Part shown: piece by piece, positions 23,601-35,274 of the stretch
Layout of the letters: each line of letters opens with the position of its first letter
How positions within the stretch are numbered: the first letter of the stretch is position 1
DNA from: Argentina anserina
Taxonomy: Eukaryota > Streptophyta > Magnoliopsida > Rosales > Rosaceae
Direction: 5' to 3'
NCBI RefSeq assembly: GCF_933775445.1
Contig: NC_065875.1
Span: forward strand, 8,817,001-8,881,000
Length of the DNA stretch: 64,000 nt
Translations under genes and position numbers: made by a program
The notes under the pieces: generated by a model
Told to the model about the DNA's origin: nothing
The model's input: only the letters and a program-made list of their open reading frames with translations
Database searches by the model: none

Positions 23601-26600
23601 TGTAAGGAAGAGGCAACCGAGAGAATATCTCCTGTAAGATGAAACAAAACAACATATCAATATTGCTGGTACATTGTTGCTTTCTTTATAATTAAACATT
23701 ATAAAAATTGAACGGACTAAATCCAATTTTCTGATTTTTGACTCAACACTGATAGTTAAGAGGTATGGTTTGTAACAGAGGATTATGGTAAGCCCAAATA
23801 ATAGGCATCCTTCCTATGAAGAAAAAAAAATATTTATTTTAAATAAAAAAATCTTTGTCAACACTAGTAAATATCTATTGTCCTTCCGAGGGGTCATGTC
23901 ACAAAAAAAAACAAACAAAAACAAAAACAAAAAGCTCTTTGACCACCATCTGGATGCAAGAACTATACAAAACATATCTCTTACATAAACGTGGGCTCAT
24001 ATGGAAAATTTTCAGATAGGACAGCGAAATTGATTTCCTAAAGGATGATTCTATGGTACCAACTGATCAAACTTTTTTCATAATACTGAAAGCTTGGCAT
24101 GTTGCATACTGAACTGAGATAGTACAATGCCTGACATGAGTAACCGCATGACAATGTCACTAAAAATTATACAATCTGATCTGGCTGTATAGAGTATGCA
24201 TACATCAAGGTTGAGATGTTCTTCGTTAGTCTATCTAACCTCTATATTGTTTGCTGAAACTGCATGCTGCATTCAACAAGTACACCAGTCCTGTCAACCA
24301 GCCTAATCAATGAATAAATACAAACGACGAAATAAAAGTTTAACAAAAGTACAAGTATCTTATGCTGGTTAAAATAAACTCAAACTATATGCTACCTTAA
24401 AGAATGTACTTGCACAAGATATATAAGAATTTATAATGTCTCACATTGAAGAGTGTAGGGAAATGAAATCCATGAATGCCAAAAATAGAGAAATGCATAC
24501 TTCAAGAGAAATATGATGTCCCAGATTGGATCTACCACTAGGTTTCCACTTGTTACAGCTATAATCTGAAGGCCAAATGAGAAGGCCCTGAACCACAAAA
24601 GGTCTAACATGGCTTTTCTTTGTAGCCCATCACTGAAAAGCCCAAGCTTTTGAACAGGATTTAGTGTGTTCTTGAAGGAAACATAGTAACTTGAACAAAT
24701 AAGAATTAAACACATTCAAATAACAATAAATGACATACATGCATATAGCAACTAAGGAAAGAAGAATTTGACCTTCCTATCCTCCCGCCAATCTGTTGGA
24801 TGCCTCCAACAAACAGCTCTCCCTGGCTGGTCCACTAAATGTATCACTTTATCCGGCCACGCTGCACATTTATCATGGGATGCTATAACACAACGTACAC
24901 AGCGCCAATGTAACCTCTGTTTGCAAATGAAGCATACCTGCTTATTGAAAATGCAACTGATGTTAAGCACTTCCGTAAGTACAAAGATCTCTGTATTGTG
25001 TGGAAACCAAAACAAAAGGTATTAGTAACATATACTAAGAGTAACATGACAAAACAACAGAGCCTAGTTCCAACAATTTTGTTCTCCATAAATAAGACAG
25101 AATGTAAAATGTTAAAAACTATAGAAAAGGTATTTAAAAGTGACGTCAAAGATTTTATTACAGCATGCAGCTTAAAGTGTAACTTGAAAGTTTCTATACA
25201 GCATTGCGTACAACACTTCATAATGACTGATCATTTCCATTGATAAGAACTGTATTATTGTGTCTACCAAAGCATTTCTGCAAGGCTTGCATTAGAACTA
25301 ATGAAGCATTACACATAGTTCATAACAAAAATGAGCAGCTGGTTTTGCTAAATACAAAAATCAACTTAATTATTATGTGTTATTGAAAATGAGCAGCTGG
25401 TTTTGCTAAAAAGAGAGCCAAATATCTTAACACAATATTAATAGAAACAAATTACGATGTCTCTTATAGTTATAAGATCTCACATGTTGTGGACACGTGA
25501 ACTTCTTCGTAATAGAGATCCCAAACCTTTCCTTCACACATCCCCTGTGATAAGGTCCTCGACAGCCACGAACCGAGCATAAGATCTCGTCGCCAGGGTA
25601 GACAAAATGATGGCATATCGAGCACTCAGCCTGAAAAAGGAATGTGTAGTTTGTGAATGATCATAAAAGGTAACTAAAACGTAGAAAAACATCAACTGGA
25701 GACTTTCCATATATCGGGCAGCAGGAAAACTTGCTCAACTTAGATATCCAAATTACAGCCCACTCTCCGTCCACTTAAAATAAAAAAACGAAAAAAAATC
25801 TTGAGGACAAAAACATAATATAAGATAAGTGGACTCCGTTATATTCATGAAACTTATCTTAAACCACCTCAATTCTCCTAGGAAACAATATTATTCCAGA
25901 ACAGACTTCAAATTCCAGTTTTATATAAAATTAGCATATCACATCAATCACTTAGTTTAAACCATTTTGCATAGAAAAATAGTTTCTCTTGCCAATAGAA
26001 AAAAACACAATGTATACTAGAATTTTCCGAAAAGAACATGCAAAAAAAAAACATAAACATTCTATATGGCATCCTAACACGGATTATAAATCAAAGCTAG
26101 TATTTGTCATCATCATAGTACTATTAGGACAAGACATCCTAGCTTGAACACTTCAAATTACGATTTATATACACCACAATCATCGACATTCGAAACCATC
26201 CAACAAAAAGGCAACATTACTGATGTACATTTAGTTTTTACGGTCATTTCTATCAACTCCAAGCAAGATCATAATTTGTACATCAAATTAGCAGTAAATT
26301 AGTAGTTCAGCAGTCAATTAGCTAAAAAAGAATCAATCTCTTGCTCCTCTTCCCCAAATTTCTAGTCGAAACCGAATACAAAAACAAAAACAGAAACTAA
26401 AAACAAAAAAGAATGTACCAATTTCTTTGCACCATAAAGGAAAGGCAATGAGCTGCGCGTCTCGGGAATCCCTAATTCCAATCTGCGGCCGACCCAGTCC
26501 CTAACATGCTCCGCCAAACTCTTGCCGTCGGAACTTCCGGCGCCATTGCAGTTGTTCAGAGTCGCGAACCTCACCGGCCTCCGGCCCCACCCGCAGCTAT

Positions 26601-26694
26601 GTTCCGGCGGGTCTGTGGGCGGGAGGGATTTGAGGTTAGGGCAGTGAGCGACGGCGTGAGAATCGGAAATAGAGAGGTTGGCGAGGTCCGGCAT
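20675..26694 (-). CDS. ASHR3: Histone-lysine methyltransferase ASHR3-type (PHD and SET domains)
   Basis: Ten exons, in gene order: 26694-26419, 25630-25484, 24937-24773, 23631-23520, 23331-23241, 23002-22909, 22777-22699, 22588-22417, 21489-21409, 20828-20675. All have GT-AG borders and consistent phases, giving 456 residues; from memory Arabidopsis ASHR3 is about 500. Exon 1 has RDWVGRRLELGIPE. Exons 2-3 form the PHD zinc finger and its extension (CSICHHF, CSVRGCRG, CPQH, VCFICKQ, CAAWP). Exons 4-6 carry the cysteine-rich AWS region. Exons 6-9 carry SET, with HCGWG, IEYVGE, RFLNHSCDPNC and LTYDY. Exon 10 carries post-SET (CCCGASNCQG). The protein is expected to be nuclear and to methylate histone H3, probably Lys36, linked in Arabidopsis to meristem and stamen development. 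Residues after LGSKKK form a lysine-rich tail. Confidence 0.93.
21609..21800 (-). mobile_element. 5'-truncated LINE (L1-type) 3' end in ASHR3 intron 8
   Basis: Read on the - strand, this encodes the end of an L1 RNase H domain (REVNKVADVLSKIG), a short 3' UTR and a poly-A tail (T-run 21610-21619 on +). It is bounded by a perfect 12-bp direct repeat, TGTATCACTGTA (21597-21608 and 21801-21812). It lies between exons 9 and 8 of ASHR3 in the same orientation. Confidence 0.85.
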
Positions 26695-26860
26695 TGTTGT
26701 CTCTATAGAAAATTCGAAATCGGGAGAAGAGAGAAGTTTGACAGATGAAGTGGAAAAGAGAAGAAGAGAAAGAGAGAGAAAAAAGAACGCGGGAGTTTTG
26801 GGCGGGAAAGTTCTGGTCTAAAACCCGAATTCATGCAACTTGCAATGGACTCTTGCACTA
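26695..26860 (-). promoter_or_regulatory. ASHR3 5' UTR and promoter with E2F-like site
   Basis: Just upstream of ATG 26694 is a GA-rich leader (CT-rich on the other strand). On the + strand GGGCGGGAAA lies at 26800-26809; its complement TTTCCCGCCC fits the E2F consensus TTTSSCGC. It is about 106 bp from the start codon. No clear TATA box is seen, which suits a cell-cycle-type promoter. Confidence 0.55.
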
Positions 26861-27662
26861 ACATGAACGTTGCATTACCAAATATTTATCTTTTAATTCT
26901 TGAGAATTTTTTTTTTCGGACAAAGCTTGAGTTTAATTCCTTATATATTCATCCCCAATGAATCGAGAAAACTGAAACCAGCGAGTCTAAGCTACATCAA
27001 TCTCAGAAATTGAACAATCATACATACAAGCTTTTCATTCCGTAGAATTACGAAATACTGAAAACCAAATTTCAACAAAACTACAAAAAAAAAAAAAAGA
27101 AGCAATAACGTACAACTAAAGGAAATTACTCCAAACTTAAATTCTCAGGCCTTAGACCCATATGGTGTACCTTTCGGAATAAGTAAAGAGTGAAACCCTA
27201 ACCCTAGAATTATAAGGCACTCAAGGGATTACTCCCCACAAAAACTCCATAGGCTCAACCCAACTGAGAGTAGGATGAGAAAAAACTCATCCAACAAGCC
27301 AGTCGAACCCTACCAATGAAGGTTTCGCGGAGAGCTCCACCGCCTATTCAATTCGGCGGCCTTCCAACTTTAGGTTCCATGGCACCCTCGCTGAAACAAC
27401 TTCACCTCCAACCGCCAAAAGGTGGACTAACCGCTATCTACAACCTTGAAGCTAGGAGCCGCACTAGCTCCTTGCAACCTAAGACCCTAAAGTTTTGGCT
27501 ATGCACTGCTCCGACTTTTGTGGAGCAGCCTGCTTATCGCTCTAATTTCTTGATCTAGTATTTGACCGGTCATACGGTATATTTGGTGAAGCTAGACTTT
27601 CACTTATTTCTAGAAATAAGTAGCTGAAATGCGAAATTTCCCAAAGTTTGGTAAAAAAGTTT
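26861..27662. other. Intergenic, nothing firmly identified
   Basis: This includes an A-run at 27086-27098. The stretch 27316-27558 is GC-richer and open for 80 codons with no recognisable protein; on the - strand it looks like a UTR or retroelement leader. The end just before the MULE may be part of the LTR that continues at 33374, but I could not align it. Confidence 0.3.
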
Positions 27663-28844
27663 TGAATAAAATACTGGTCACTCCTTATATTTTCACTAAC
27701 TCGACAGTTTACTACTTCAAGTTTCAATTTTAACTTATCACTCCTTATATTTTCCAAATTCGAACAATCTGATCATTCTGTCATCTCTCCCATCTAATTT
27801 AGGTGTTAAGTTGCTGACTAGGCAAACTAACACATGCCAACTCATCTAAATTCATGCCACGTCATTCACAAAAAATACAAGAGCACCATTTTCTTAATCT
27901 TTCCTTTTCCCACCAAAAGCCTCTAATTTAGGGGTTTCCCCTCCAACTTTTCCCCCCAAAGACCTTATGTCATTTTACCTTCAAAATTGTTCTCATAAAA
28001 CCAAAAAAATTACTTGGAATATTGCATTATGCCAGTAAAATTCAAATATGCACCATATATTGAAGCAACCATTTAAGTGAAAGATTAAAGATTGGAAATA
28101 CATGTTCACCTACATTCATAATGAACCTAAAAATACATGGTAGCTTCAACATAAGCAAGCTTATGAACAACCAAAAACCTAAAATTAATTAAAGCATTAC
28201 ATTCTTCAGTTTTTCAAGCACTAACATGTCTGGAATTAGAGATAGCTCTAATCATCTTCACAAAAGAGTAGAGCTAGCAATCAAGTATCAAAGCACAAGG
28301 TTGCCCAAAAATAAGATGCCTTAATCTTAAAATAACTAGCTAATATCAAATCCCATCACAATTATTTTTCAGCAGCTTTACTTGATGGCTTTCTAATTCT
28401 TTGACAAGACTTTGATGTTGTTGCAACCTGTTTGGTTGATCGATTAACACCTTGTACAGACCTTAAACTTGGTTGAATAGATGCAGCTGGCCTTGCTTTA
28501 TTTTGAGTAGTCTTGTTAGCTTCCAACTTTGATGCTTTTAAGGCAGCCTTCCTTAACTGGACATGCAACACATCAGTTAGTATGTTTAGCAATACTTAGA
28601 AAGTTGTCACACACCATATGAAGTACATACAGTCCTACATACTAAAATAATTGACCACCATAAAAAGAGTGTAATGATACCCTCATATACTCATTCCTTT
28701 CTTTGATTTTCTGCCTCAACTCATTAGTGGTCATGGGTGACTTTATTTGCTTGGACTGCTAACAAATAATAGCATTTCGTTAGTGAATTTTCTAATAGCA
28801 ATTTTTTTCATCATTTTTAAGAAATAGGCAAATTGGAAGTTGGT

Positions 28845-30969
28845 TTAGTGAACCAGTGAAGAATACCTGTTTTCAGCAGTTTGTCCTTCATTTGTATTGA
28901 GTTTCCTCTTCTTATTTTTACCAGCAATAGCCTTTTCCTTTGGTGGCAAATGTCTTTGACATGTTGTCTTGTTGTAACCTACTTCATTACAGTTTCCACA
29001 TCTTAGAGATCTTTTCACCCTACGAATTGTAGTGCCACCATTCTTGAGGCTTTCAGAAGCATCCTTAATTTTCACAGTCTTTGGCCTACCAGGTTGTCTT
29101 GAGTATTGGGGAGGCTGAATATGGGGTTATTCACCTCTTGACCACAAATCCATGCTATTTACAGGCTAGATAAGGTTGTTATAGATGCTCATATATGTGC
29201 TATTTAGATAGCATGCGGATAAATAATCATCTATATCATGCCTCTTTAAGTAAATGGCTGAAATAGCATGCTTACATGGGATCCCTGACAAATCAAACCT
29301 CATGCAAGTACATGTTCTCCTTGCAATGTTAACAACATTCTTTGTTTCTTGCACAATGTTATCTACCTCAGCAATGTCACCACCATTAAAGGTTGAGGTG
29401 TAATATGTTGCAGCCTTCTCTTTATTATTCTCCATAATCTCCCTTGCCTTGGAACAAATATTGCCATGATAAGCTTATATTATTTGCCTTCTTTTTGCAA
29501 TCCTCTTCAAACATGGTAACTGGTGCCTTACCCCTTGAATCCAGTATCCAGCCATTAAAGCTCTCACATATGGTGTTTATCATGAGATCACATTCCACAT
29601 ATGTGCTAAAATATGCTATACACCTATGTTTAGCCGGCCTATCCTTTGTTGCAAACATCAACAATTACATCCATAAAAAATCAGCATAAGTGCAAATCAA
29701 CGCAAGTGCCTTCATTTTTTCCATCTCCTTATGAAAATATGGCAAAGCAGTAGATTTTGCACAAGCCCACATTTCACCTTTAAATTCCACTCCAGGATAT
29801 AACTTTGTGAAGTTAGTCCATAAGAGTTTGACACAAAATTTGATTTTAGCTCTTGGCACAACATGTGCAAGTGCAGGTATCAATCCCTTTTGCTTGTCAC
29901 TAATAAATACACATCCAACCCCTTCATTGCAAATGTTCAAATCATTTGCCAATAACTCCATAAACCATAACCATGAATCTTTGCACTCAAACTCAACCAT
30001 TTCCCAAGCTAACACATATGAACTATTATCGGCATCTATACCAACAACAATTAAAATTTGTCCACCAAAAACCAGCTTTTGAGATATGCACCATCCAAAC
30101 CAATTACATGTCTGCAGCCAACTTTGAAACCATTCTTCAAAGCGCCTAAGCATATATACATGCGCTTAAAAACTGGACGGCTACTACCATAAGAGAAATC
30201 ACACTTTATGTCAATTGTAGTAGTCGGATCAACTCTCTGGAGCTCTCTTCCATAATCATGAAGTCGTGCATATTGCTCCCTTATGGTTCCTTCTACTTCT
30301 TCAAGTGCAGCCCTCTTTGCTCTATAAGCCGTCCATGTATGTACTTTCGCTTTAATCTCATTTGTCATAGTATTTGCTAGACTAACTGCAACACCAAGAA
30401 CAAACCAAACCATAGCAATATTACAAATTTTATAACCAATTAAGTAGTATCACAATAATATAGAAGAGTTAAGAAAAAAAAACCTGGTTTCCAATTCTTA
30501 TTAAGAGCAATCATATCCTTAAACTTCGCCGTTAGGTATATCTTCCCAACCATGCATTGTTGAACTTCCTAGTGCATTTATGTTCTGGAGTATACCTTCT
30601 AACAGTCAATGTCTTCTCATGCTTCATTGCAGAGGCATACAATTCAAATGGACAGTTTTTCTCCTTACAGATGGCCCAAATCCTCTGCTTGTCATTCTTA
30701 ACTAAGGAATATTCCCAACCTCCTTTGATAGCATGCTCTCTCAAAGCATCTTTCAGTATCTCTGATGAGCTGAACTCCATTTCCACCGTGAAAGTTGGAT
30801 TTTCCATGTCCATTTTGGGGTTGAATAGAAGTCCCACCTCTTCATGCTCCTCGTCAGAGTTTATCTTATAACGCAACTGCTCATCATCTAATCTATACAT
30901 AGGCTCGTCATCAACAAACTCTTCATCTTCTTGAATTATCTGCCAAATTAAAGTAAACTGAACTTTCAA
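28845..30969 (-). pseudogene. MULE transposase, decayed
   Basis: The order, N to C on the - strand, is: a DNA-binding Mutator N-domain at 30969-30532 (FELYASA, RRYTPEHKC); the catalytic DDE domain at 30413-29665, starting with HVIGLDGAYLK (first Asp) and continuing with FISDKQKGL (second Asp); a CD-INTICESFNGWIL segment at 29664-29425; a SWIM zinc finger at 29435-29166 (CTCMRF ... GIPCKHA); and a CCHC knuckle at 29075-28845 (CGNCNEVGYNKTTC). A frameshift near 30080 splits the catalytic domain, and other frame changes follow, so the protein is not made intact. An intact enzyme would cut and paste the element at its TIRs. A further C-terminal basic piece may lie at 28592-28362. Confidence 0.85.
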
Positions 30970-31530
30970 AAATCATAACTAATTCTATAAAAATAATGTT
31001 GAGGAGATTCCAGCTCTAAAATGACCTTTAGGATGTCTACTACAATTTGTATGAAGAAAATAATTTGAAATTCTTAACAAAAAAGTACAGTTTTCAGATA
31101 AAAGAAAACTGAGTTAGAAACTCAAAAACAAAAAAGATTGCAGACATGTAACTTTGAAAATGATAACTAATTCTATAAAAATCATTTTTAGGAGATTCTA
31201 GCTCCAGAATGACCTTTAGTATGTCTACTACAACTTTTAGGAATAAAATAATTTGAAATTCCTAAAATAAAAGTATAGTTTTCAGATAGAAGAAAACTGA
31301 GTCAGAAACTCGAAACAAAATTTAAAAATTTGCATACATGTAACATTAAAACATCATAACTAATTCTATAAAAAATCATTTTTAGGAGATTCTAACTCTA
31401 GAATGATCTTTAAGATGTCTACTACAACTTCAAAGAAGAAAGTAGTTCGAAATTCCTAATAGAACAATGTAATATTCAAATACAAGTAAGGTAATTAGAA
31501 TCTCATAAACACAATTGTAGATTTGCAGAC
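30970..31530. repeat. Three tandem ~190-bp repeats inside the MULE
   Basis: Units begin near 30970, 31158 and 31350, each with (C/G)ATAACTAATTCTAT, then TAGGAGATTC, ATGTCTACTACAA and TTTGAAATTC blocks. Spacing is 188 and 193 bp. The units lie between the transposase N-domain and the upstream exon-like frame, probably in an intron. Confidence 0.75.
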
Positions 31531-31859
31531 TATTACATATACTTTTTCTCTATCAACAAAACCTTCTGATTCCTTTGTTGTTGAAATGTTTTCAATATCT
31601 AATTCATCATGCTTAGTGTCATCATCCATCCCATATCAGTTGTATTCCTCATTGTCCAAAGCTGGGTTATAATTTAAGCTCTCATGCAACTCATCACTTT
31701 CTCCATACTCGTCTACTTTCTCATTTTCATCTTGCAAACCACCAAATGAATGGAGTTCATCCCAAAAATCTATTTGCACATCAAGAAGATCACCCCCTTC
31801 ATTTTCATGCAGACTTGAATGTCCTCCGCTAGACTGCCCTAAGCCACTTGAAATAACAT

Positions 31860-32354
31860 TTATGCTTCCATTCCCCTCAAACTTCTTTTTTTTATAGTCT
31901 CTTGCTCCACCAACTTCTGTTTTCCCGTATCTGTTGGACCAACCCCACCAACAATGCTTACTTGAGAAGGTACAGTTTGCTCAACCTCTCTAATAACAAC
32001 TCCTTTGCTTCCACAACTTCTATGCTCATAAGACAAACCACTGCTACCACCTTGGTCAAATAATAAGTCTTCATATATGAATATATCATCACATTTTTCC
32101 CCTTCAACAGTGTGCAGCTCTTTGTTGTCAAAGTACAATATGACCAACCTCGAATGTGGTATAGAGGTACACATGTGTTCAACATGCTCATCCTTTTCAA
32201 GCTTGATCAACTCACTTTCATCATTTCCAACCCTATACCAATAGTCAATACTTTCAGTTTCATAAACTTGAGCTGCTTCACCATGTTTTTTTACCTCCAC
32301 AAAAAGCGACATCATATCTTTGTCGCACTTTGACAGTGAAAAACTCCAACACAT
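31860..32354 (-). pseudogene. MULE N-terminal open frame
   Basis: A 164-codon frame on the same strand and upstream of the transposase DNA-binding domain. It contains HSRLVILYFDNKELHTVEGE, similar in placement to the N-terminal region of plant MuDR-type transposases. The tail is Gly, Ser and Val rich. It is probably the first coding exon of the same transposase and is not recognised as a host gene. Confidence 0.5.
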
Positions 32355-33373
32355 TTCTTATCTCGTATGCAGCCTCCATGATGCACCTTGACAGTGAAAA
32401 ACTCAGGACTAGTTGCAATTAACCAAAATAAGTCATTTGTTATAAAGAACCAAAATTAAGAAGCAACACATGAGGTGTAATCTTCTTCTGAATAAATATT
32501 CTCTACCCACAAACTCTTTGCTCTATAAAGAATTACATGCCAAAGAAGCCAAACATAAACCTAAGGCCATGACAATCAAGAAAAGTCTTTCTTTATTACA
32601 TAGTAGTACCACAACCAAATACTAAACAGAAAGCATGCCATCTCAACTAACCCAGATTGTCCACTTAAAGGCCAACACACAAATACCCAAACTTAAATCC
32701 TAATTCGAAATCATTTATAAATAGCAGCATTCCTTTGAAACCCACAAAAAACCATTTAAAACCCACAAACCCAGATCTATTTCGAATGATTGAACTTAAT
32801 AAACCCTAAACCTACGATTTTCAACACAATAATTTCATATAACAGTAAAAAAAAACACATAAGTACTTACTATAATTGGGGACACCTTCATTCAGCATTT
32901 TTTTCGATCTCTAAGAACCCATAGATATGGGTCGACCACCATATTTGAAAACCCCCACAACTCGACCACGATCAACCTTCTCCTCTCTTTGGTGATAGAA
33001 AGCAACGAAGATTGATTATGGAAAAGGAACAAAGGTTTTCGAATGGCTTGATTATGGTGTCTAGAGTTGATGATGTTCTCAATTATAGGGATCTTCTTCT
33101 CTGATTTTCTTATTTTAGGTTTGGGGATTATTGGGTTAGATACCAACGGTAATAACCTAGGGGTATTAAAGGCATTACACAGAGTGATGTGGATCCACGT
33201 GGCGCGTCATTTTGCCTAGTTAGCAACTTAACCCCTAAATTGGATGGAGAGATGACAGAAGAACTAAATTGCTCGAATTTAGAAAGTATAAGGAGTGATC
33301 AGTTGAAATTGAAACTTGAATGAGTAAACTGTCGAGTTTGTGAAAGTGTGAGGAGTGACCAGTATTTTGTCCA

Positions 33374-35274
33374 AAAGTGTTTTTTATAAGTGATCTAGAA
33401 TGAAAGGATGTGATGCTTAGGATGATTTTCGTGATTGTTGTGATGATTTTTGTGTGTTTTGGAGTGAGATTGGAGATCGGATGGAGGAGGAGGGTTACCG
33501 CCGCCTTAGGCGGCGCGTGTGACTGCGTGGAGGGGGTAGGAGGTGGCGTGAGGCCGTGAGGAGGAAGAGGAGGAATAAAGGAGGAGAAATGGGGCGGTGG
33601 TGGTGTGCTACGCGCCGGCCTTAGGTGGCGCGTGTACCCCACGCGCCGCCACGTGCGGCGTCGCGTGAACAGTGATTTCAAACAGTAATTGTAAAGATTT
33701 ATTTTTACGACGGTGAATGTAAAAATGTGATTTACGTACAGTAGATGTAAATTTATTTTACGTACGGTAAATGTAAATTACTTTCAGTGAATGTAAAAAA
33801 TAATTTCGGAAGGGTAATTCAGTAATTATTATTTACTGAGACAGTATTTACATTTGAATAGTATTCATACGTACAGAAATACGTAAACAGTATGTACACG
33901 TAGAGGAATACGTAATTGATGTGTATTTGTACAAAAATACGTGAACAGTAAATACGTAAAACCAGAAAATTGCTGAACATTAGCATATTTTTACTGTTTC
34001 GGCATTTAAATGTTTACGTAACGATTCTAAATTCTTTCTTATGTTTTCAAGGTGATCGATAAATCAAGAAAAGTAATTACTTTCGGAAATTGTGGAATTA
34101 CGCACGAGATTTTAAGGTGAGTAAAATCTTACATATTTACGATTCTACCCTCGTGTAGATTCAAGATTTTACGGAATTTAAAAAAAATGAAATATGACAT
34201 GTATATGATATAGTGGAATATATATATTTGTATAAAATGGTAAATATGTACATATATATAGTTTGCTATATTATATACTGTCAGGATTTCTTGTGAATAT
34301 GTTCACGTTGGTGATGAGATTTATATATCAAGCATGTCGATTTGATTTGTACAATAAAACATGATGGTGATTGTACGTGGTTTTAACATTGAGTTAAGTT
34401 AAAACGTGTTTGTCTTCGGACGTGATTTATGTCTTCGGACGAGTTTTATGTCTTCGGACGAGTATATGTCTTCGGACGAGTATATGTCTTCGGACGAGTT
34501 TTATGTCTTCGAATGAGTTTGATGTCTTCGGAGGAGTTTTGTCTTCAGACGTGTTTATGTCTTCGGACGTGTTTGGCATGTCGGAACCTAGAATTTGGCC
34601 GGGCAAAAGGTACGATACAGTTAGAGCTCTAGTCTGTCTGCCATGGTACTGCATATGAGGTAACAGATGGGTTATCGGCTTATGAGTACCCATATATTTT
34701 TGATATTGGATGACAGATGATTGTCTAATATCGGCGGTGTACTACTTGAGGGATAACAGAGGTGTACCAGCGCTCATGAGTACCCGTATTATAAATGCAT
34801 TTGGGTAAACAGAGGGGCCGTCTAATTTGTCATGAGTGCATTTATATTTGTTGATTTGTGGATTTTCGTATATATTGATATGCGAGTGGTATTTATCATT
34901 TTACTCATACTAGCTGTAAAACTTACCGGATTTGTGTTTACAATCTCGGTGCACGTATTCGATGGTGTAGAAGATAATTCCGCAGGTGTCGATTAGTGGA
35001 AATCGAAGGACAACTCTGAAGATTTGAAGTCGTTCATTTTCCATCTTGCGGTGAGGATTTATTTGTGGATTTTTGTGAGGATTATTACATTTCCATTTGA
35101 TGTAATGTTGAATTATAAATTCGGTTTGTAATAACTGGTTTGTCTGACTTGTATTGTGAACTCAGTAATGATCCACTGAGACATTGAAACAATTTCGATT
35201 TATTGAGATTTGTTTTAGCGTTTTTCATGACTTCGAAATTAGAGTTTCATACTCGAAATTTCGGGATCGTGACA
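33374..35274 (+). mobile_element. Chromovirus-type LTR, copy A (5' end not resolved)
   Basis: This aligns with the LTR at 35275-37409 through the GC-rich block (CGCGCCGCCACGTGCGGC), the CAGTTAGAGCTCTAGTCTGT module (34618), the ACTCATACTAGCTGTAAA segment and the end ATTTCGGGATCGTGACA. The left end is cut by the MULE. An expanded CTTCGGACGAG minisatellite lies inside. Confidence 0.7.
34412..34575 (+). repeat. Minisatellite, about nine units of GTCTTCGGACGAGTTTTAT
   Basis: Nine imperfect 17-21-bp units sit inside LTR copy A. The sister LTR (near 36700) has one unit, CTGTCTTCGTACGTG, so the array expanded after the copies separated. It stays partly open in several frames, giving meaningless repetitive peptides. 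Confidence 0.85.

Larger units (their letters stand above)
27663..33373 (-). mobile_element. MuDR-like MULE DNA transposon with long TIRs
   Basis: This 5.7-kb element has inverted ends of about 170 bp. The left begins TGAATAAAATACTGGTCACT and the right, reverse-complemented, TGGACAAAATACTGGTCACT. Homology runs on through GTTAAGTTGCT-ACTAGGCAAA. The flanking 9-mers AAAAAGTTT (27654-27662) and AAAGTGTTT (33374-33382) match at 7 of 9 positions, as expected for Mutator. A decayed transposase lies on the - strand in between. Confidence 0.88.

Noticed and set aside
27316..27558. 80-codon frame on +
   Set aside because: No domain and no splice or promoter context. It reads more like a UTR or retroelement leader on the other strand.
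33235..33681. 148-codon - strand frame rich in Pro and Ser
   Set aside because: It spans the MULE end and LTR A, which are unrelated sequences.
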